Shown: positions 34,756-44,385, numbered from the stretch's first letter. The stretch: 64,000 nt of DNA from Planococcus beigongshangi (GCF_016820495.1 NZ_JADHDU010000001.1:372257-436256); one strand, 5' to 3'. Notes: generated by a model not told the origin, from the letters alone. Made by a program: numbers and translations.

Positions 34756-37188
34756 GTGAAACTGAATGTGGAGCAGCGCAGGATAGTGGAATTGGAGCCG
34801 GCCGGGCCGATGCTGGTGAAAGGCGTTGCTGGATCCGGCAAGACGACGGTTGCAATTCGCCGCATTAATTTTCTTAGAGATCATTATAGCCATGAAGAGG
34901 ACGATCGGATTCTTTTGGTTACATATAATAAAACATTATTGAATTACATAAAGCATCAGTATGGCCGCATGGCGGATGTGGAGCAGCTGGAAGCGGAACA
35001 ATTATTTTCTTCGAACGCTGAAGTGGAAATTACGACAATCGACAGTTTGATGTACAGGGAATTCGTCCGCTATCAAAAGCGGATCGGCAAGAAATTCGGG
35101 ATCGCTTCCCATGAACAGGAAAGGAAAGCGATGATCTTCGCCATTCATGAAGTGAAGAAGTCGTTTGAACAGGTGAAATTGTTATCACCTAAAAACAGTA
35201 AGTTTCTGCTTGACGAAGTGGAATGGATCCTGGCTTGTGCGATCAAGGATGTAGAAGCCTATCAATCAGCAGATCGTGTGGGACGTGCATCGGGGGACGG
35301 GGGCACACCGCAGAAGTTGATGAAGAATTCCCAGCTACGCGCGGCAATATTCGAAGTCACCCACCGGTTCATGTATATTCTTGAAAAAGAATCCCTGGTG
35401 ACATTCAAGCAGATGAATCTGCTTGCGCTGGAAGAGATGCGGAGAGGGAATGCGAATCGATATACACATATCATCATCGATGAAAGCCAGGACTTGACCC
35501 GTGTCCAGCTGGAATTCCTGAATGGGCTTTATAAAGAAAAAGCTCATTCGTCGCTGATGTTCGTCGCCGATAATACGCAGAGCATCTATCCGCATTCCTG
35601 GCTTGGCAAAGGCCGTGCCTATACGACAATCGGCTATGATATGAGCGGGAAATCTCGCACGTTAAGTAAGAATTACCGGACGACGACAGAAATTTCCACA
35701 GCTGCGTTCAATTTGATCGAAGCGGATGAGACGATCCAGTCGAATGTGGATTTTGTGAAACCGGCCTTGATCGACCGCCATGGACATCCGCCGATTTACC
35801 GTTTTTTCCGGAAACCCGAACAACAGGCTAAATTCATTGCAGACGAAATCGCTCTGCTCAGGAATGATTTTGCGCTGTCGGATATTTGTATTGTCGCCCG
35901 CGGCAATCGCCAAATCGAAAGTGCAGCAACCGATCTTGCAGAAGCTGGTATTGATTGTGAGATTTTACAAAGCCAAAATCCGGATTTTGAATCAGATAAA
36001 GTCAAGTTGGTGACGATGCATTCCATCAAAGGCCTTGAGTTCAAAGTCATTTTCCTGATCGACCTGAATAAAGGCTTGATTCCGAGAGAGCTGTATGAAG
36101 ACGCTGATGATCAGAAAACAGTGGATTCAGATGAACGGAAATTGCTGTATGTCGGAATGACACGGGCAAATGAGCTGTTGTACATGTCGTCCGTCGGTGC
36201 GCCATCCAAATTCATCAAGGAAATAAATATGAATCATATGCGTATGAAAAAAGACTCGGCATTGCGTCCATTCGAATCCATCAGCATGGCCAATTACAGG
36301 CTGACAGATGGACTCGTGGATTTTCATTCGAAAGAAGAAGTCGTACGGCAGTGGCTGATCCGGGAATTGAATGAAGTTTATAAGTTTCCTTTGGAATTAA
36401 TGGAATTAGAGTATAAAGTGCAGCAATTTTCGAGAACAGGCTATTGTGATATTGCGATCAATGTCTATACAGATGGAGAAGCCCGCCCGTATATACTTGC
36501 TGAAGTGAAATCTTTTGGCAGTGGGATCGAAGATGCTGCAGTTCAGCTGAAATCATATATGGAAGCAGAGAGCCGTGCTATATATGGTATCGTGACAGAT
36601 GGACTCGAAGTTAAAATCATGGACCGCAAAGGGGAGGAGCTTCAGGATATTCCAAAATGCCATCCTAAATTCCTGCCGGATACTAAAAATAAGAGAATCT
36701 ATATGAATCTGAAAAACGGCAGACAATATGAATATGCCGTTGAAAAAGACGCAGCTGATCAAATTGATGTTAAAGAAGTTGGACAGGATATCCTGTTGCA
36801 GATACATGAAACGGTTGAAGTGCCCTTGATCGGGAATGTGGCGGCCGGCCTGCCGATGCTGGCTGCTGAGGAATATGAGGATACCCATATACTGCCCCGA
36901 GATTGGGTAGTATCCCCGGCAGAGACGTTTTCCCTGACTGTGACTGGTGACAGCATGATTGGTGCCCGAATCGATAAAGGTGATATCGTCGTCATCCACC
37001 AGCAAAATACAGCGGTCAATGGTGATATTGTCATCGCGGTAATCGATGAAGAGGCGACGATGAAAAAGTATATGCCGATGGGCAGCAATATCCTGCTGGT
37101 TTCCGAAAATCCAGAATATGAACCGATCCTGATGAGGAGCGAAGACGTCCATATCAATGGCCGGGTAATAGGAGTCCTGAAGAAATAA
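34756..37188 (+). CDS. UvrD-type helicase + PD-(D/E)XK nuclease-like domain + LexA-type S24 peptidase fusion
   Basis: 810 aa; GTG at 34756, 8 bases after AGGGGG (the GTG at 34747 overlaps it). Residues 1-500 are an SF1 helicase: Walker A GVAGSGKTT (Lys29), motif II IIIDESQDLTR (Asp242-Glu243), motif IV NYRTTTEIS, motif V VTMHSIKGLEFKVIF, motif VI LLYVGMTRAN. Residues about 525-640 resemble a type I restriction HsdR N-terminal nuclease: GYCDIAINV...YILAEVKSFG gives D-(x)n-ExK. The last 120 residues match LexA/UmuD: cleavage-site-like VAAGLP (Ala697-Gly698), GDSMIGARIDKGD with Ser733, and EATMKKY with Lys770. I know of no described protein with this order. A DNA-damage-triggered or anti-phage enzyme that cuts off or releases part of itself is the natural inference; no LexA DNA-binding domain is present. 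Confidence 0.85.
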   Translation: MKLNVEQRRIVELEPAGPMLVKGVAGSGKTTVAIRRINFLRDHYSHEEDDRILLVTYNKTLLNYIKHQYGRMADVEQLEAEQLFSSNAEVEITTIDSLMYREFVRYQKRIGKKFGIASHEQERKAMIFAIHEVKKSFEQVKLLSPKNSKFLLDEVEWILACAIKDVEAYQSADRVGRASGDGGTPQKLMKNSQLRAAIFEVTHRFMYILEKESLVTFKQMNLLALEEMRRGNANRYTHIIIDESQDLTRVQLEFLNGLYKEKAHSSLMFVADNTQSIYPHSWLGKGRAYTTIGYDMSGKSRTLSKNYRTTTEISTAAFNLIEADETIQSNVDFVKPALIDRHGHPPIYRFFRKPEQQAKFIADEIALLRNDFALSDICIVARGNRQIESAATDLAEAGIDCEILQSQNPDFESDKVKLVTMHSIKGLEFKVIFLIDLNKGLIPRELYEDADDQKTVDSDERKLLYVGMTRANELLYMSSVGAPSKFIKEINMNHMRMKKDSALRPFESISMANYRLTDGLVDFHSKEEVVRQWLIRELNEVYKFPLELMELEYKVQQFSRTGYCDIAINVYTDGEARPYILAEVKSFGSGIEDAAVQLKSYMEAESRAIYGIVTDGLEVKIMDRKGEELQDIPKCHPKFLPDTKNKRIYMNLKNGRQYEYAVEKDAADQIDVKEVGQDILLQIHETVEVPLIGNVAAGLPMLAAEEYEDTHILPRDWVVSPAETFSLTVTGDSMIGARIDKGDIVVIHQQNTAVNGDIVIAVIDEEATMKKYMPMGSNILLVSENPEYEPILMRSEDVHINGRVIGVLKK

Positions 37189-37205
37189 AGTTAATACGCA
37201 AAAAA

Positions 37206-37235
37206 AACCGCCTCCCAAATCCGGAGGCGGCTTTT
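37206..37235. terminator. Bidirectional terminator between helicase fusion and HEPN-like gene
   Basis: CCGCCTCC (37208-37215) / GGAGGCGG (37223-37230), A run on the left and T run on the right. Confidence 0.85.
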
Positions 37236-37241
37236 TGAATC

Positions 37242-38618
37242 TTATACCCTTTTTTCCACGCCGACTGCAAAGCTTAAATACATTAAGGCGTTGCGGGCTT
37301 TGAATGTGGTGGACATCGCCAGGCGCTCGAGTTCGGCCAGGCTCATCTGGTATTTACGAAGGTCGCCGCTTGTGGCGAGTTCTTCCTGTTTCGTGATGAC
37401 CTGTACGAAGCTGCGCTCCATTTGATCGCGTAATTGAAGTGCGCGGATCATGGCGATATTCTGGGCATCCGAACGCTCGTAGCCGTACATTTCCTTGGAC
37501 AGCCAGTACAGCGCTTTGAGGGCGCCGTTTTTCGTGTCGCGGATGAATGGCTTGAGGTCATTTTGCGGATGTTCTTCTTCGAACCAAAGACGCTGCATGC
37601 CGGCACGCTTATCTTTCACTTCTAATTGATAATAATGATTCAGGAATTGCGTTGTTTTATTGAACAGTGAAAATGACTGGCGGAAGACGGATTTTAGCTG
37701 CTCATTGCGGACCGGATTTGAAGCATCAAGTTCGAGTGCTTCGAACAACTGCTCGCGGTAAGCGGTATATTCCGATAGGAGCGCATCCATGAACGCTTCA
37801 AGCAACGCACCTCGGTCCTTGTCCGTTCCTTTAGAGCGGAAGCGCAGCGTATCCATTTTCATCATGCCTTCCGGATCGATTTCATTGTCATGATTCAAGA
37901 GCAGGTGATTTTTAGCGCACCAGTCGCGGTATTCTTTTTCACGGCCTTCGAAAAAGTTCGGTTTATAATTGGCTGTGACATCGATCGGCCCGATTTCGTC
38001 CAGCATTTTTTGTGCGAGTTTCAGGCGGTCAGCATAGAGCGCTCGGCCATTCGCATCAGCGATCGTTTCCGCTCCTTGACTGAGTAGTTCGCGGGATTTA
38101 TGAAGCGCATCGGCTCTGTCTTCTTTATCAGTAAGGAACGTCGAATAAAACAGTAATCCCCAGCCGCGTTCCGCATCCTTTCGCTGATAGGAAGGGTCGC
38201 TGTCGTCTTCGGTCATCTGCTCAAGCGCATGGAGTCCGTCGATGGAACGTCCGACGTAGATCAATACTTCTGCATAGTTCAGGCAAATCTGATTCCACAC
38301 AGTTGTCGGGACTTTCCCGCGGTATTGGAAAAACAAGCTTTCAAACAAGTACAACTGCCGCTGTTTTATCGGGCTGTTCCAGTCTTTCTGCAATTGATGG
38401 CGGATGCCGAGCTGGCTTGACTCGAGGAGAATTGCTAGCGGATAAGCCGCTTGGCCTTTCAAACGTTCTTTCAAATGATCGATTATATGATTCAGCTTTT
38501 CAGGTTCCGTTTTCGTTTTCTGGAATTCCTGCAGAAGCAATTGAGTGGCTTGGTATAATTCCTTTAATTCGTATTGCCCGTAGTCCTCTGACTGGGCAAC
38601 TTCCTGTAGATTCGTCAT
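37242..38618 (-). CDS. Probable LA2681-type HEPN domain protein
   Basis: 458 aa; ATG at 38618 stands 8 bases after AGGAGGT, which is why the longer frame from 38753 is rejected. Helical throughout; the N-terminal half looks TPR-like (repeated helix pairs such as YAEVLIYVGRSIDGLHALEQM). The C-terminal half matches what I recall of LA2681-type HEPN proteins: EYRDWCAKNHLLLNHDNEI, SLFNKTTQFLNHYYQLEV, LKALYWLSKEMYG and LQLRDQMERSFVQV. In active members the last block reads R-N-x3-H; here it is R-D-Q-M-E-R, so the catalytic His appears lost. HEPN proteins are RNases or their inactive relatives in defence and toxin systems. Convergent with the helicase fusion. Confidence 0.55.
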   Translation of the reverse strand: MTNLQEVAQSEDYGQYELKELYQATQLLLQEFQKTKTEPEKLNHIIDHLKERLKGQAAYPLAILLESSQLGIRHQLQKDWNSPIKQRQLYLFESLFFQYRGKVPTTVWNQICLNYAEVLIYVGRSIDGLHALEQMTEDDSDPSYQRKDAERGWGLLFYSTFLTDKEDRADALHKSRELLSQGAETIADANGRALYADRLKLAQKMLDEIGPIDVTANYKPNFFEGREKEYRDWCAKNHLLLNHDNEIDPEGMMKMDTLRFRSKGTDKDRGALLEAFMDALLSEYTAYREQLFEALELDASNPVRNEQLKSVFRQSFSLFNKTTQFLNHYYQLEVKDKRAGMQRLWFEEEHPQNDLKPFIRDTKNGALKALYWLSKEMYGYERSDAQNIAMIRALQLRDQMERSFVQVITKQEELATSGDLRKYQMSLAELERLAMSTTFKARNALMYLSFAVGVEKRV

Positions 38619-38732
38619 GTGGGTAACCTCCTGGGTGTTTGATTGTTCTGTATATTGTACTGCCTCTTCCATTGTATCGAAAAGAGCGGTCGCGGTCACC
38701 CAAAGATTTTCATGAAAATTATGAATTTGATG

Positions 38733-38738
38733 TATAAT
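38733..38738 (+). promoter_or_regulatory. Probable -10 element of the S9 peptidase gene
   Basis: Perfect TATAAT; a weak -35 (TTCATG) lies 18 bases upstream. It is 65 bases before the start codon and overlaps the region upstream of the HEPN-like gene. Confidence 0.4.
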
Positions 38739-38802
38739 ACTATTTGTAGACATAACTTTCAGTCAATTTGAAATAAAAATGAAACATACAGGGGGCAATA
38801 AA

Positions 38803-40593
38803 ATGATCAAGTTTCCAAAACCGACAGTGGAACAATTTTTCCGTACATATTCCATTTCAGATTTTACCGTAAGCCGTGATGAAAAAAGGCTGATTTTCAG
38901 TTCGAATTTAAACGGGAATGTGAACTTATGGGCAATGGATCTGCCAGGAGGCTTCCCTTATTTATTTGCGCAGCACGACGAATCCGTCAGTTTCATCAAA
39001 ATCGATCCGGAAAACCGCTTTGTGCTGACGGGCTATGACAAAGATGGGGATGAAAACCATCAGATCTATGCGTTGCCGTACGAAGGGGGCTTGCCGCAGC
39101 CACTGGTGACGGGCGAACCGAATGAGAAATACTTCTTTTCGCATCTAAGTGAGGACGGAAAACGACTCTATTACATTACGTCAGACGGCAATCCGATGTT
39201 CCTGAATACGCGTATGCGAAATCTGGACGACGGCACGGATCTGCTTCTACTGGAAGGAGCGGATGGTTCCACGGAACTGGCGGCAGTTTCGGACAATGAA
39301 GAAGCGTTTGTCTATTCACGGGCTTTCGCCAACACTTACGTAACGTCATTCGTTAAAATCGGAGAGGAAACCTATAACCTGACGCCGGATGCCGCTAAAG
39401 TGCATATTGCATCTGATCCGGTATTCACCGATGATAATACCATCCATTTCGTGACCAATTACGACAGTGAATACAATTATGTGGCAAAATATGAAATCGG
39501 TTCGAAGCAATTTTCACGTGTTGTGGAAATTGAGGGAGAAAGTGTCGAAAGCCTGAAGTGGCATAAGGATAGCGGGACTTTTTATATTGCAACCGAAAAA
39601 GGGGTTTCGGACTCGCTGTACCGTTTTGGTGCGGAGAATGAAAATCCGGAAAAACTGGAGATCCCGGTTGCCATTATCGACAAGCTTCAGGTCGCGAAGT
39701 CCGGGGCTCTTTATCTGCTGGGCCGGAGCGCGACCATTCCGATGAATATCTTCTGTCTGGAGAACGGGGGAGACTGGAAGCAGATAACGAAGAATAATGT
39801 GCTCGGCCTGGAATCTGACCATATGGTGGAGCCGGATGTCGTCACGTATAAATCATTTGACGGCATGGAAATCGAGGCTTTATTGTTCAAGGCAAAACCG
39901 GAAAATGACAATGGACATACGATTTTCTGGCCGCATGGCGGGCCGCAGGCGGCGGAGCGCAAGATTTTCCGCTCAATGTTCCAATGCTTCCTGAACCGGG
40001 GCTATTCGATCTTTGCGCCGAACTTCCGAGGCAGCACCGGCTACGGCGCATCGTTCGTCAAATTAGTGGAACAGGATTGGGGCGAAGGGCCGCGACTGGA
40101 TTGCCTTGCCGGCATCGAATGGCTTTTTGAGGAAGGCATCAGTGACCGGGAGAAATTATTCCTGGTCGGCGGCAGCTACGGGGGCTATATGGCGCTGCTG
40201 TTGCATGGCCGCCATCCGGAATATTTCAAAGCCGTTGTCGACATCTTCGGTGTATCGGATCTGTTCACGTTCTATAATTCGGTGCCTGATCACTGGAAGC
40301 CGATGATGGAACGCTGGATCGGCAATCCCGAGCGTGATAAGGAACGCTTCATCAAAGACACGCCGGTGACTTACCTCGACGGCATGATCAAGCCGATGCT
40401 GGTCATCCAGGGGGCAAAAGATCCGCGCGTCGTCAAGGAAGAGTCGGATCAGATTGTCGAGAAGCTGAAAGCAGCGGGCCGTGACGTCGAATATCTGGTG
40501 CTGGAAGACGAAGGGCACGGCTTCTCGCGTAAAGAGAACGAGATAGCCGTTTACAGCCGGATGCTGGAGTTTTTGGGCAAACATCAAGGGTAA
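38803..40593 (+). CDS. S9 family peptidase (acylaminoacyl-peptidase/prolyl oligopeptidase type)
   Basis: 596 aa; ATG at 38803, after AGGGGG, rather than the earlier ATG at 38779. N-terminal seven-bladed beta-propeller (about residues 30-340, with repeated DxxR/DENHQIYALPY-like blades) and C-terminal alpha/beta-hydrolase domain. Catalytic Ser458 in GGSYGGYMALL, the Asp in QGAKDPRVVKEESD and the His in LEDEGHGFSRKEN. Cytoplasmic, cleaving short or acylated peptides. No operon partner; terminator at 40606. Confidence 0.93.
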   Translation: MIKFPKPTVEQFFRTYSISDFTVSRDEKRLIFSSNLNGNVNLWAMDLPGGFPYLFAQHDESVSFIKIDPENRFVLTGYDKDGDENHQIYALPYEGGLPQPLVTGEPNEKYFFSHLSEDGKRLYYITSDGNPMFLNTRMRNLDDGTDLLLLEGADGSTELAAVSDNEEAFVYSRAFANTYVTSFVKIGEETYNLTPDAAKVHIASDPVFTDDNTIHFVTNYDSEYNYVAKYEIGSKQFSRVVEIEGESVESLKWHKDSGTFYIATEKGVSDSLYRFGAENENPEKLEIPVAIIDKLQVAKSGALYLLGRSATIPMNIFCLENGGDWKQITKNNVLGLESDHMVEPDVVTYKSFDGMEIEALLFKAKPENDNGHTIFWPHGGPQAAERKIFRSMFQCFLNRGYSIFAPNFRGSTGYGASFVKLVEQDWGEGPRLDCLAGIEWLFEEGISDREKLFLVGGSYGGYMALLLHGRHPEYFKAVVDIFGVSDLFTFYNSVPDHWKPMMERWIGNPERDKERFIKDTPVTYLDGMIKPMLVIQGAKDPRVVKEESDQIVEKLKAAGRDVEYLVLEDEGHGFSRKENEIAVYSRMLEFLGKHQG

Positions 40594-40605
40594 TGAAAGA
40601 AGGGA

Positions 40606-40643
40606 ATCGGTGGCGGCAGAAATTTCTGTCACCACCGGTTTTT
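40606..40643 (+). terminator. Terminator of the S9 peptidase gene
   Basis: Long 17-bp imperfect stem (40606-40622 / 40623-40639) followed by TTTTT. Confidence 0.8.
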
Positions 40644-40660
40644 TATGTGGGTGGTGCGTG

Positions 40661-40780
40661 TTTATTGTGCGGTGAGCTGGATTTGTGAGAGGTGAGATAG
40701 ATTTATGTGCGGTGGGCCGGATTTATGAGCGGTGAGCCGGATTTATGTGCGCAGTGATAGAAATATGCTCTCGAAGCGAA
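40661..40780. repeat. Tandem array, about 6 x 20 bp
   Basis: Units of exactly 20 bp from 40661; consensus ATTTATGTGCGGTGAGCCGG, the first and last unit more diverged. Same unit length and intergenic placement as the array at 30513. Confidence 0.9.
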
Positions 40781-40813
40781 TCTTTATGATGGAATTTTGA
40801 TATCCATTCCATA

Positions 40814-40842
40814 GAAAAAAGGCTCCGCATAAAGGGAGCCCT
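40814..40842 (-). terminator. Terminator of the DUF2207 gene
   Basis: GGCTCC (40821-40826) / GGAGCC (40835-40840), six-T run on the minus strand. Confidence 0.75.
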
Positions 40843-40856
40843 CAATCCGTCAACTA

Positions 40857-42524
40857 TTAGAATGCACCTGATCCGCCGCCACCGCCGCCGACTCCAGTAC
40901 CGGATCCAGGGACGCCGCCGCTTGCGCTGGCAGTCGTCGTTGAACCGGCGGTTACAAAGATGGCCGTCATGAATACAGGGTTCATCACAAAACTTGTGCC
41001 GTCCGCCTCGGAATCGGCGGCTGTGAAGACGTTCGCTTTCCGCTCGGCCGTTTTCGAATCGGAACCGAGGAGGTATGCATAGGCGCGTTGTTTCTCATCC
41101 TTCGTCAATTTATCCCATTGTTCCGAAGGCAATTCTTTCATAGCCGTTTTCAATTGCCGCCAATTGTAACGCAGTTCAAGACCTTCATGTGTAATCGGCG
41201 AATAGCTGATGGCGAATCCGAATGCCGCCAAGGCGAGGACAATCGATGCAGCCATCCACGGGAAAAGTTCGTATATGCCTGTGTAGATGGCGAGTCCGAT
41301 GAACAGGAGGCTCATGAAACCAGCCGTCCAGCGTAAGACAGGATGCTTCTCGCGGAAACCTTTTTCCTTCACTTCGTCGCTGATGTATTTGTTCCATGCG
41401 GCTATGGAATCGTTATACGCTTCGTGATTATCTTCATTTTTGGTATAGGCTTCGACCTGTTCGAGTGTAAATTCCTGGCCGTCACCGATTCGGTCAAAAA
41501 GCAGGTTGATCAATGTGTCTTCATGCGGATGGTCGGTCTTTCGGTCGAGCAGCTCAAAATGATCTTCCGTCAGCTGTCGGATATTGCCTTTTCGCATCAA
41601 TTCCATGATCCCGGCTGACATGGCGGTCGGCGACAGGATGGAAGAATTAGTGAAAAACAGCAACGCTGGAATACTCATCGTTTCTTTCGGGACGAAAAAT
41701 TCGTAACGCTCATCCCGGAACTCGCGTTTGCGGCGGAATGCGCGGAACCAGGCCAGGAATAGACCGGCCAGCAGCAAGATGCCCGCAGCCACAATCACTG
41801 GAATTCCGAAGTCTCGTGCCGTCTGCTGATTTTTGGCAAACAGGGCCGCTTCATTTTCCTGCTGTTCCCGGTCATCTGCCACTTGATCCCGTATAGTTCC
41901 TGTCGAAGCCGCAACTCCCGGGAATAATCCAGCTTCAAAAACAGCGCGGACATCGCCTTTTTCTCCGTCCGGCACATGGCCGAGTTCGAAAATGACAGCT
42001 CCGTCATTCGTGATGCGTTCCTTGCCGAAGGCTTCGTCATAGCCGAGCGCTTCCGTTTGGGAAGAAGGAGCGGGCGGCGTGACGCTGATCGTCATATTCC
42101 CATATTCACTTTCGTTGTTCGTATCGAAGAACGCCCAGTAAAACTGTGCTCCGTCCTCGAATTTCTCAACCGCCCCGCCGATTTCATAATTCAATACGAC
42201 TTGAACGGTTTCATCGTCTTCACCTTCACGATAAATCTTGTAAAGACCATCTTCCACTTCGACTTTCAACGGATTACCGTTTTCCGTAGCCGAGAAATTT
42301 TCAATCGATGTGTTTTTCTTAGCAATCAATCCGCGGGTGATCCCTTCGAAATCATCCTCGAATCTATACGTGAACTGTTCGGTGACATCAGCAGTTCCAT
42401 CTTCAGTTAATATCGCATCAATCTGAACTTCTGAAATCTCAAAATCGACAGCATAAGCCTGCGATGGGATCAACAGCACCAAGACGAAAGCCAGTAAATA
42501 GGGCAGGTTTTTTTTGCTTCTCAT
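40857..42524 (-). CDS. DUF2207 domain membrane protein
   Basis: 555 aa, ATG at 42524 after AGAGGTGAT. Signal peptide (LLAFVLVLLIPSQAYA), an extracellular beta-rich DUF2207 region (FEISEVQIDAILTEDGTADV, TYRFEDDFEGITRGL), a membrane helix at about residues 245-268, a cytoplasmic stretch, two more helices at about 405-450, and a Gly/Ser-rich low-complexity C-terminus. The family is common in Firmicutes and its function is unknown. Single gene with its own terminator. Confidence 0.88.
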   Translation of the reverse strand: MRSKKNLPYLLAFVLVLLIPSQAYAVDFEISEVQIDAILTEDGTADVTEQFTYRFEDDFEGITRGLIAKKNTSIENFSATENGNPLKVEVEDGLYKIYREGEDDETVQVVLNYEIGGAVEKFEDGAQFYWAFFDTNNESEYGNMTISVTPPAPSSQTEALGYDEAFGKERITNDGAVIFELGHVPDGEKGDVRAVFEAGLFPGVAASTGTIRDQVADDREQQENEAALFAKNQQTARDFGIPVIVAAGILLLAGLFLAWFRAFRRKREFRDERYEFFVPKETMSIPALLFFTNSSILSPTAMSAGIMELMRKGNIRQLTEDHFELLDRKTDHPHEDTLINLLFDRIGDGQEFTLEQVEAYTKNEDNHEAYNDSIAAWNKYISDEVKEKGFREKHPVLRWTAGFMSLLFIGLAIYTGIYELFPWMAASIVLALAAFGFAISYSPITHEGLELRYNWRQLKTAMKELPSEQWDKLTKDEKQRAYAYLLGSDSKTAERKANVFTAADSEADGTSFVMNPVFMTAIFVTAGSTTTASASGGVPGSGTGVGGGGGGSGAF

Positions 42525-42787
42525 GATTTATCACCTCTTGAGTCATTATACGTATGAGTCGATGAGAGGTTTCATAATATTTGGACTTGAACTGGAAATT
42601 CATTCTAACAGCAGCGGACAACTCTTCGTACAAAGATAAATGCCCAGTAACTTGGAATTTATATTAATTATATAAAAAGTGACTAAGTATTTAGAATTAT
42701 CTGTTAAATTAAATGCTTTAATGCTAGAATATCAATGTAAAAATGATTTTATCGGATTTTCTATAAATAGGAAGGAGTAGAGAAGCA

Positions 42788-43765
42788 TTGAAAGATATAT
42801 ACTTTGAGAAGGAATATGGGCAGTTATATGAAGACGTTGAAAATGGGACGTGTGAAGTTTTTGAATTTAAGCATGAACTGGGGAAAGTCCGTCATTTATT
42901 TATTAAAAGATCCATACCTCACACGCTTTCTTCCGAAATTCTATATGATTTGACAACTCCTTACGGATATGGCGGTCCATTGGTGCTGGAATTTAAAGAA
43001 GGTAAAAAAGATGAACTGATCCACTCGTTTTATGAAGCTTTTAAACAGTATTGCGAAGCAAATAAAATAATTAGTGAATTCATCAGGTTTCATCCGCTTC
43101 TTAAGAATGAAAAAGACTTCAAAAATTATTATGACATTATTTTTAAGCGTAATACTTTGCTCACCGTCCTGTCGGATACAGAGGATGTTTTTCTGAGAGA
43201 ATATTCTGCGTCCTGCCGACGGGATATACGTCTTGCCCTAAAAGCTGGAGTGGAATTCAAAGTGATCTTGGAACCTGACGATCTTGAGAAGTTTAAAGAA
43301 TTATATTATTCCACAATGAAAAGAGTTGATGCAGAGACCATTTACTTTTTCAGTGATAAATACTTTTCCGAGTGTCTTAAACACTTTAAGAAGAATATCA
43401 TCCTGATCGAAGTTATCTACAAAGGTCAAACAATCGGGATGAGCTTGAACTTTATTTATAAAAATTTGCTTCATGTCCATCTGACAGGAACATTGCAGGA
43501 GTTTCATCATTTGGCGCCTGCTTACGTCCTTCAATATGCCTTGGCATCATGGGGAAAAGAAAATGGGGTTTATGGGATTCATCTGGGGGGAGGGAAGACT
43601 GGAGAAAAAGATGATAAGCTTTTCCTGTTCAAGAAAAAATTTGCCAAAAATAAAGAATATGATTTCTTTATAGGCAAGAAAATTTGGAATCCGCAACTTT
43701 ATCAAAAACTTTGTGAAGCTGCTGATAGAAGTGTTGAATATCCAAGTTTCCCGGCTTACAGATAA
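42788..43765 (+). CDS. FemAB/GNAT-fold acyl- or aminoacyltransferase (paralogue of 16209)
   Basis: 325 aa, TTG start at 42788 with a purine-rich GGAAGGAGTAG upstream. Aligns along its whole length with the protein at 16209-17210: LYDLTTPYGYGGPLV, SCRRDIRLALKAGV, YYSTMKRVDAETIYFF, LTGTLQEFHHLAPAYVLQYAL, LGGGKTGEKDDKLFLFKKKF. Stand-alone here, outside the polysaccharide loci, with its own terminator at 43821. Same functional uncertainty: FemX-like aminoacyl transfer or acyl transfer to an amino sugar. Confidence 0.8.
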   Translation: MKDIYFEKEYGQLYEDVENGTCEVFEFKHELGKVRHLFIKRSIPHTLSSEILYDLTTPYGYGGPLVLEFKEGKKDELIHSFYEAFKQYCEANKIISEFIRFHPLLKNEKDFKNYYDIIFKRNTLLTVLSDTEDVFLREYSASCRRDIRLALKAGVEFKVILEPDDLEKFKELYYSTMKRVDAETIYFFSDKYFSECLKHFKKNIILIEVIYKGQTIGMSLNFIYKNLLHVHLTGTLQEFHHLAPAYVLQYALASWGKENGVYGIHLGGGKTGEKDDKLFLFKKKFAKNKEYDFFIGKKIWNPQLYQKLCEAADRSVEYPSFPAYR

Positions 43766-43820
43766 GCATCATATTAAAAAGTAGGTTCAAAGAAAACTTT
43801 TTCATATAAGCGGGTTGAAA

Positions 43821-43847
43821 AGCTTTTGCGACAGCAAAGGCTTTTTG
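43821..43847 (+). terminator. Terminator of the FemAB-like gene
   Basis: AGCTTTTGC (43821-43829) / GCAAAGGCT (43834-43842), one wobble, then TTTT. Confidence 0.7.
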
Positions 43848-43909
43848 TTATGGAGGGGATTGATGGTATAATTGTGCCTGATTGATTTTGGGGAAAAGGG
43901 GCCGTAAAG

Positions 43910-44380
43910 ATGCTGAAGAGAAATAAGTTAGCCTGGACAGCAGCCGCGGCATGGATGGCTGTTATTTTTATACTGTCCCACCAGCCGGCATCTGTCTCAA
44001 GCGGACTCAGTTCGGGAATAACTGGATTTATATTGGATTTATTTAATGGCATTTTCCCAGGGATGGATACAGAAATACACGAAATCCATTTTCTGGTCAG
44101 AAAAAATGCACATTTCTTCGCTTATCTGTTCCTGGGGATTCTATTGATGAATGCCATAAGAAAAAAAGGGGGGCTGCAGCTAAGGGAGATTCTTTTAGCC
44201 TTCATCGCCTCTGTTCTATATGCGATTTCGGATGAAGTCCATCAGCTGTTTATCGATGGCAGAAGCGGTGAAGTCCGTGATGTGCTGATCGACAGTGCCG
44301 GAGCTGCGACGGGGATAGCGTTGTACTGTGGGATTTACAGGCTTTTAGATAAAGTGAAGGAACGAAAGCCGGCGAAATGA
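43910..44380 (+). CDS. VanZ family membrane protein
   Basis: 156 aa, ATG at 43910. Four membrane helices with the family pattern: WMAVIFILSHQPA in helix 1, the loop FLVRKNAHFFAYLFLGILL, then ISDEVHQLFIDGRSGEVRDVLIDSAGA, which holds the conserved charged cluster (DEVHQ, R-x2-DVLID). VanZ proteins contribute to teicoplanin resistance in enterococci; most chromosomal relatives have unknown roles. Confidence 0.9.
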   Translation: MLKRNKLAWTAAAAWMAVIFILSHQPASVSSGLSSGITGFILDLFNGIFPGMDTEIHEIHFLVRKNAHFFAYLFLGILLMNAIRKKGGLQLREILLAFIASVLYAISDEVHQLFIDGRSGEVRDVLIDSAGAATGIALYCGIYRLLDKVKERKPAK

Positions 44381-44385
44381 ACAGG

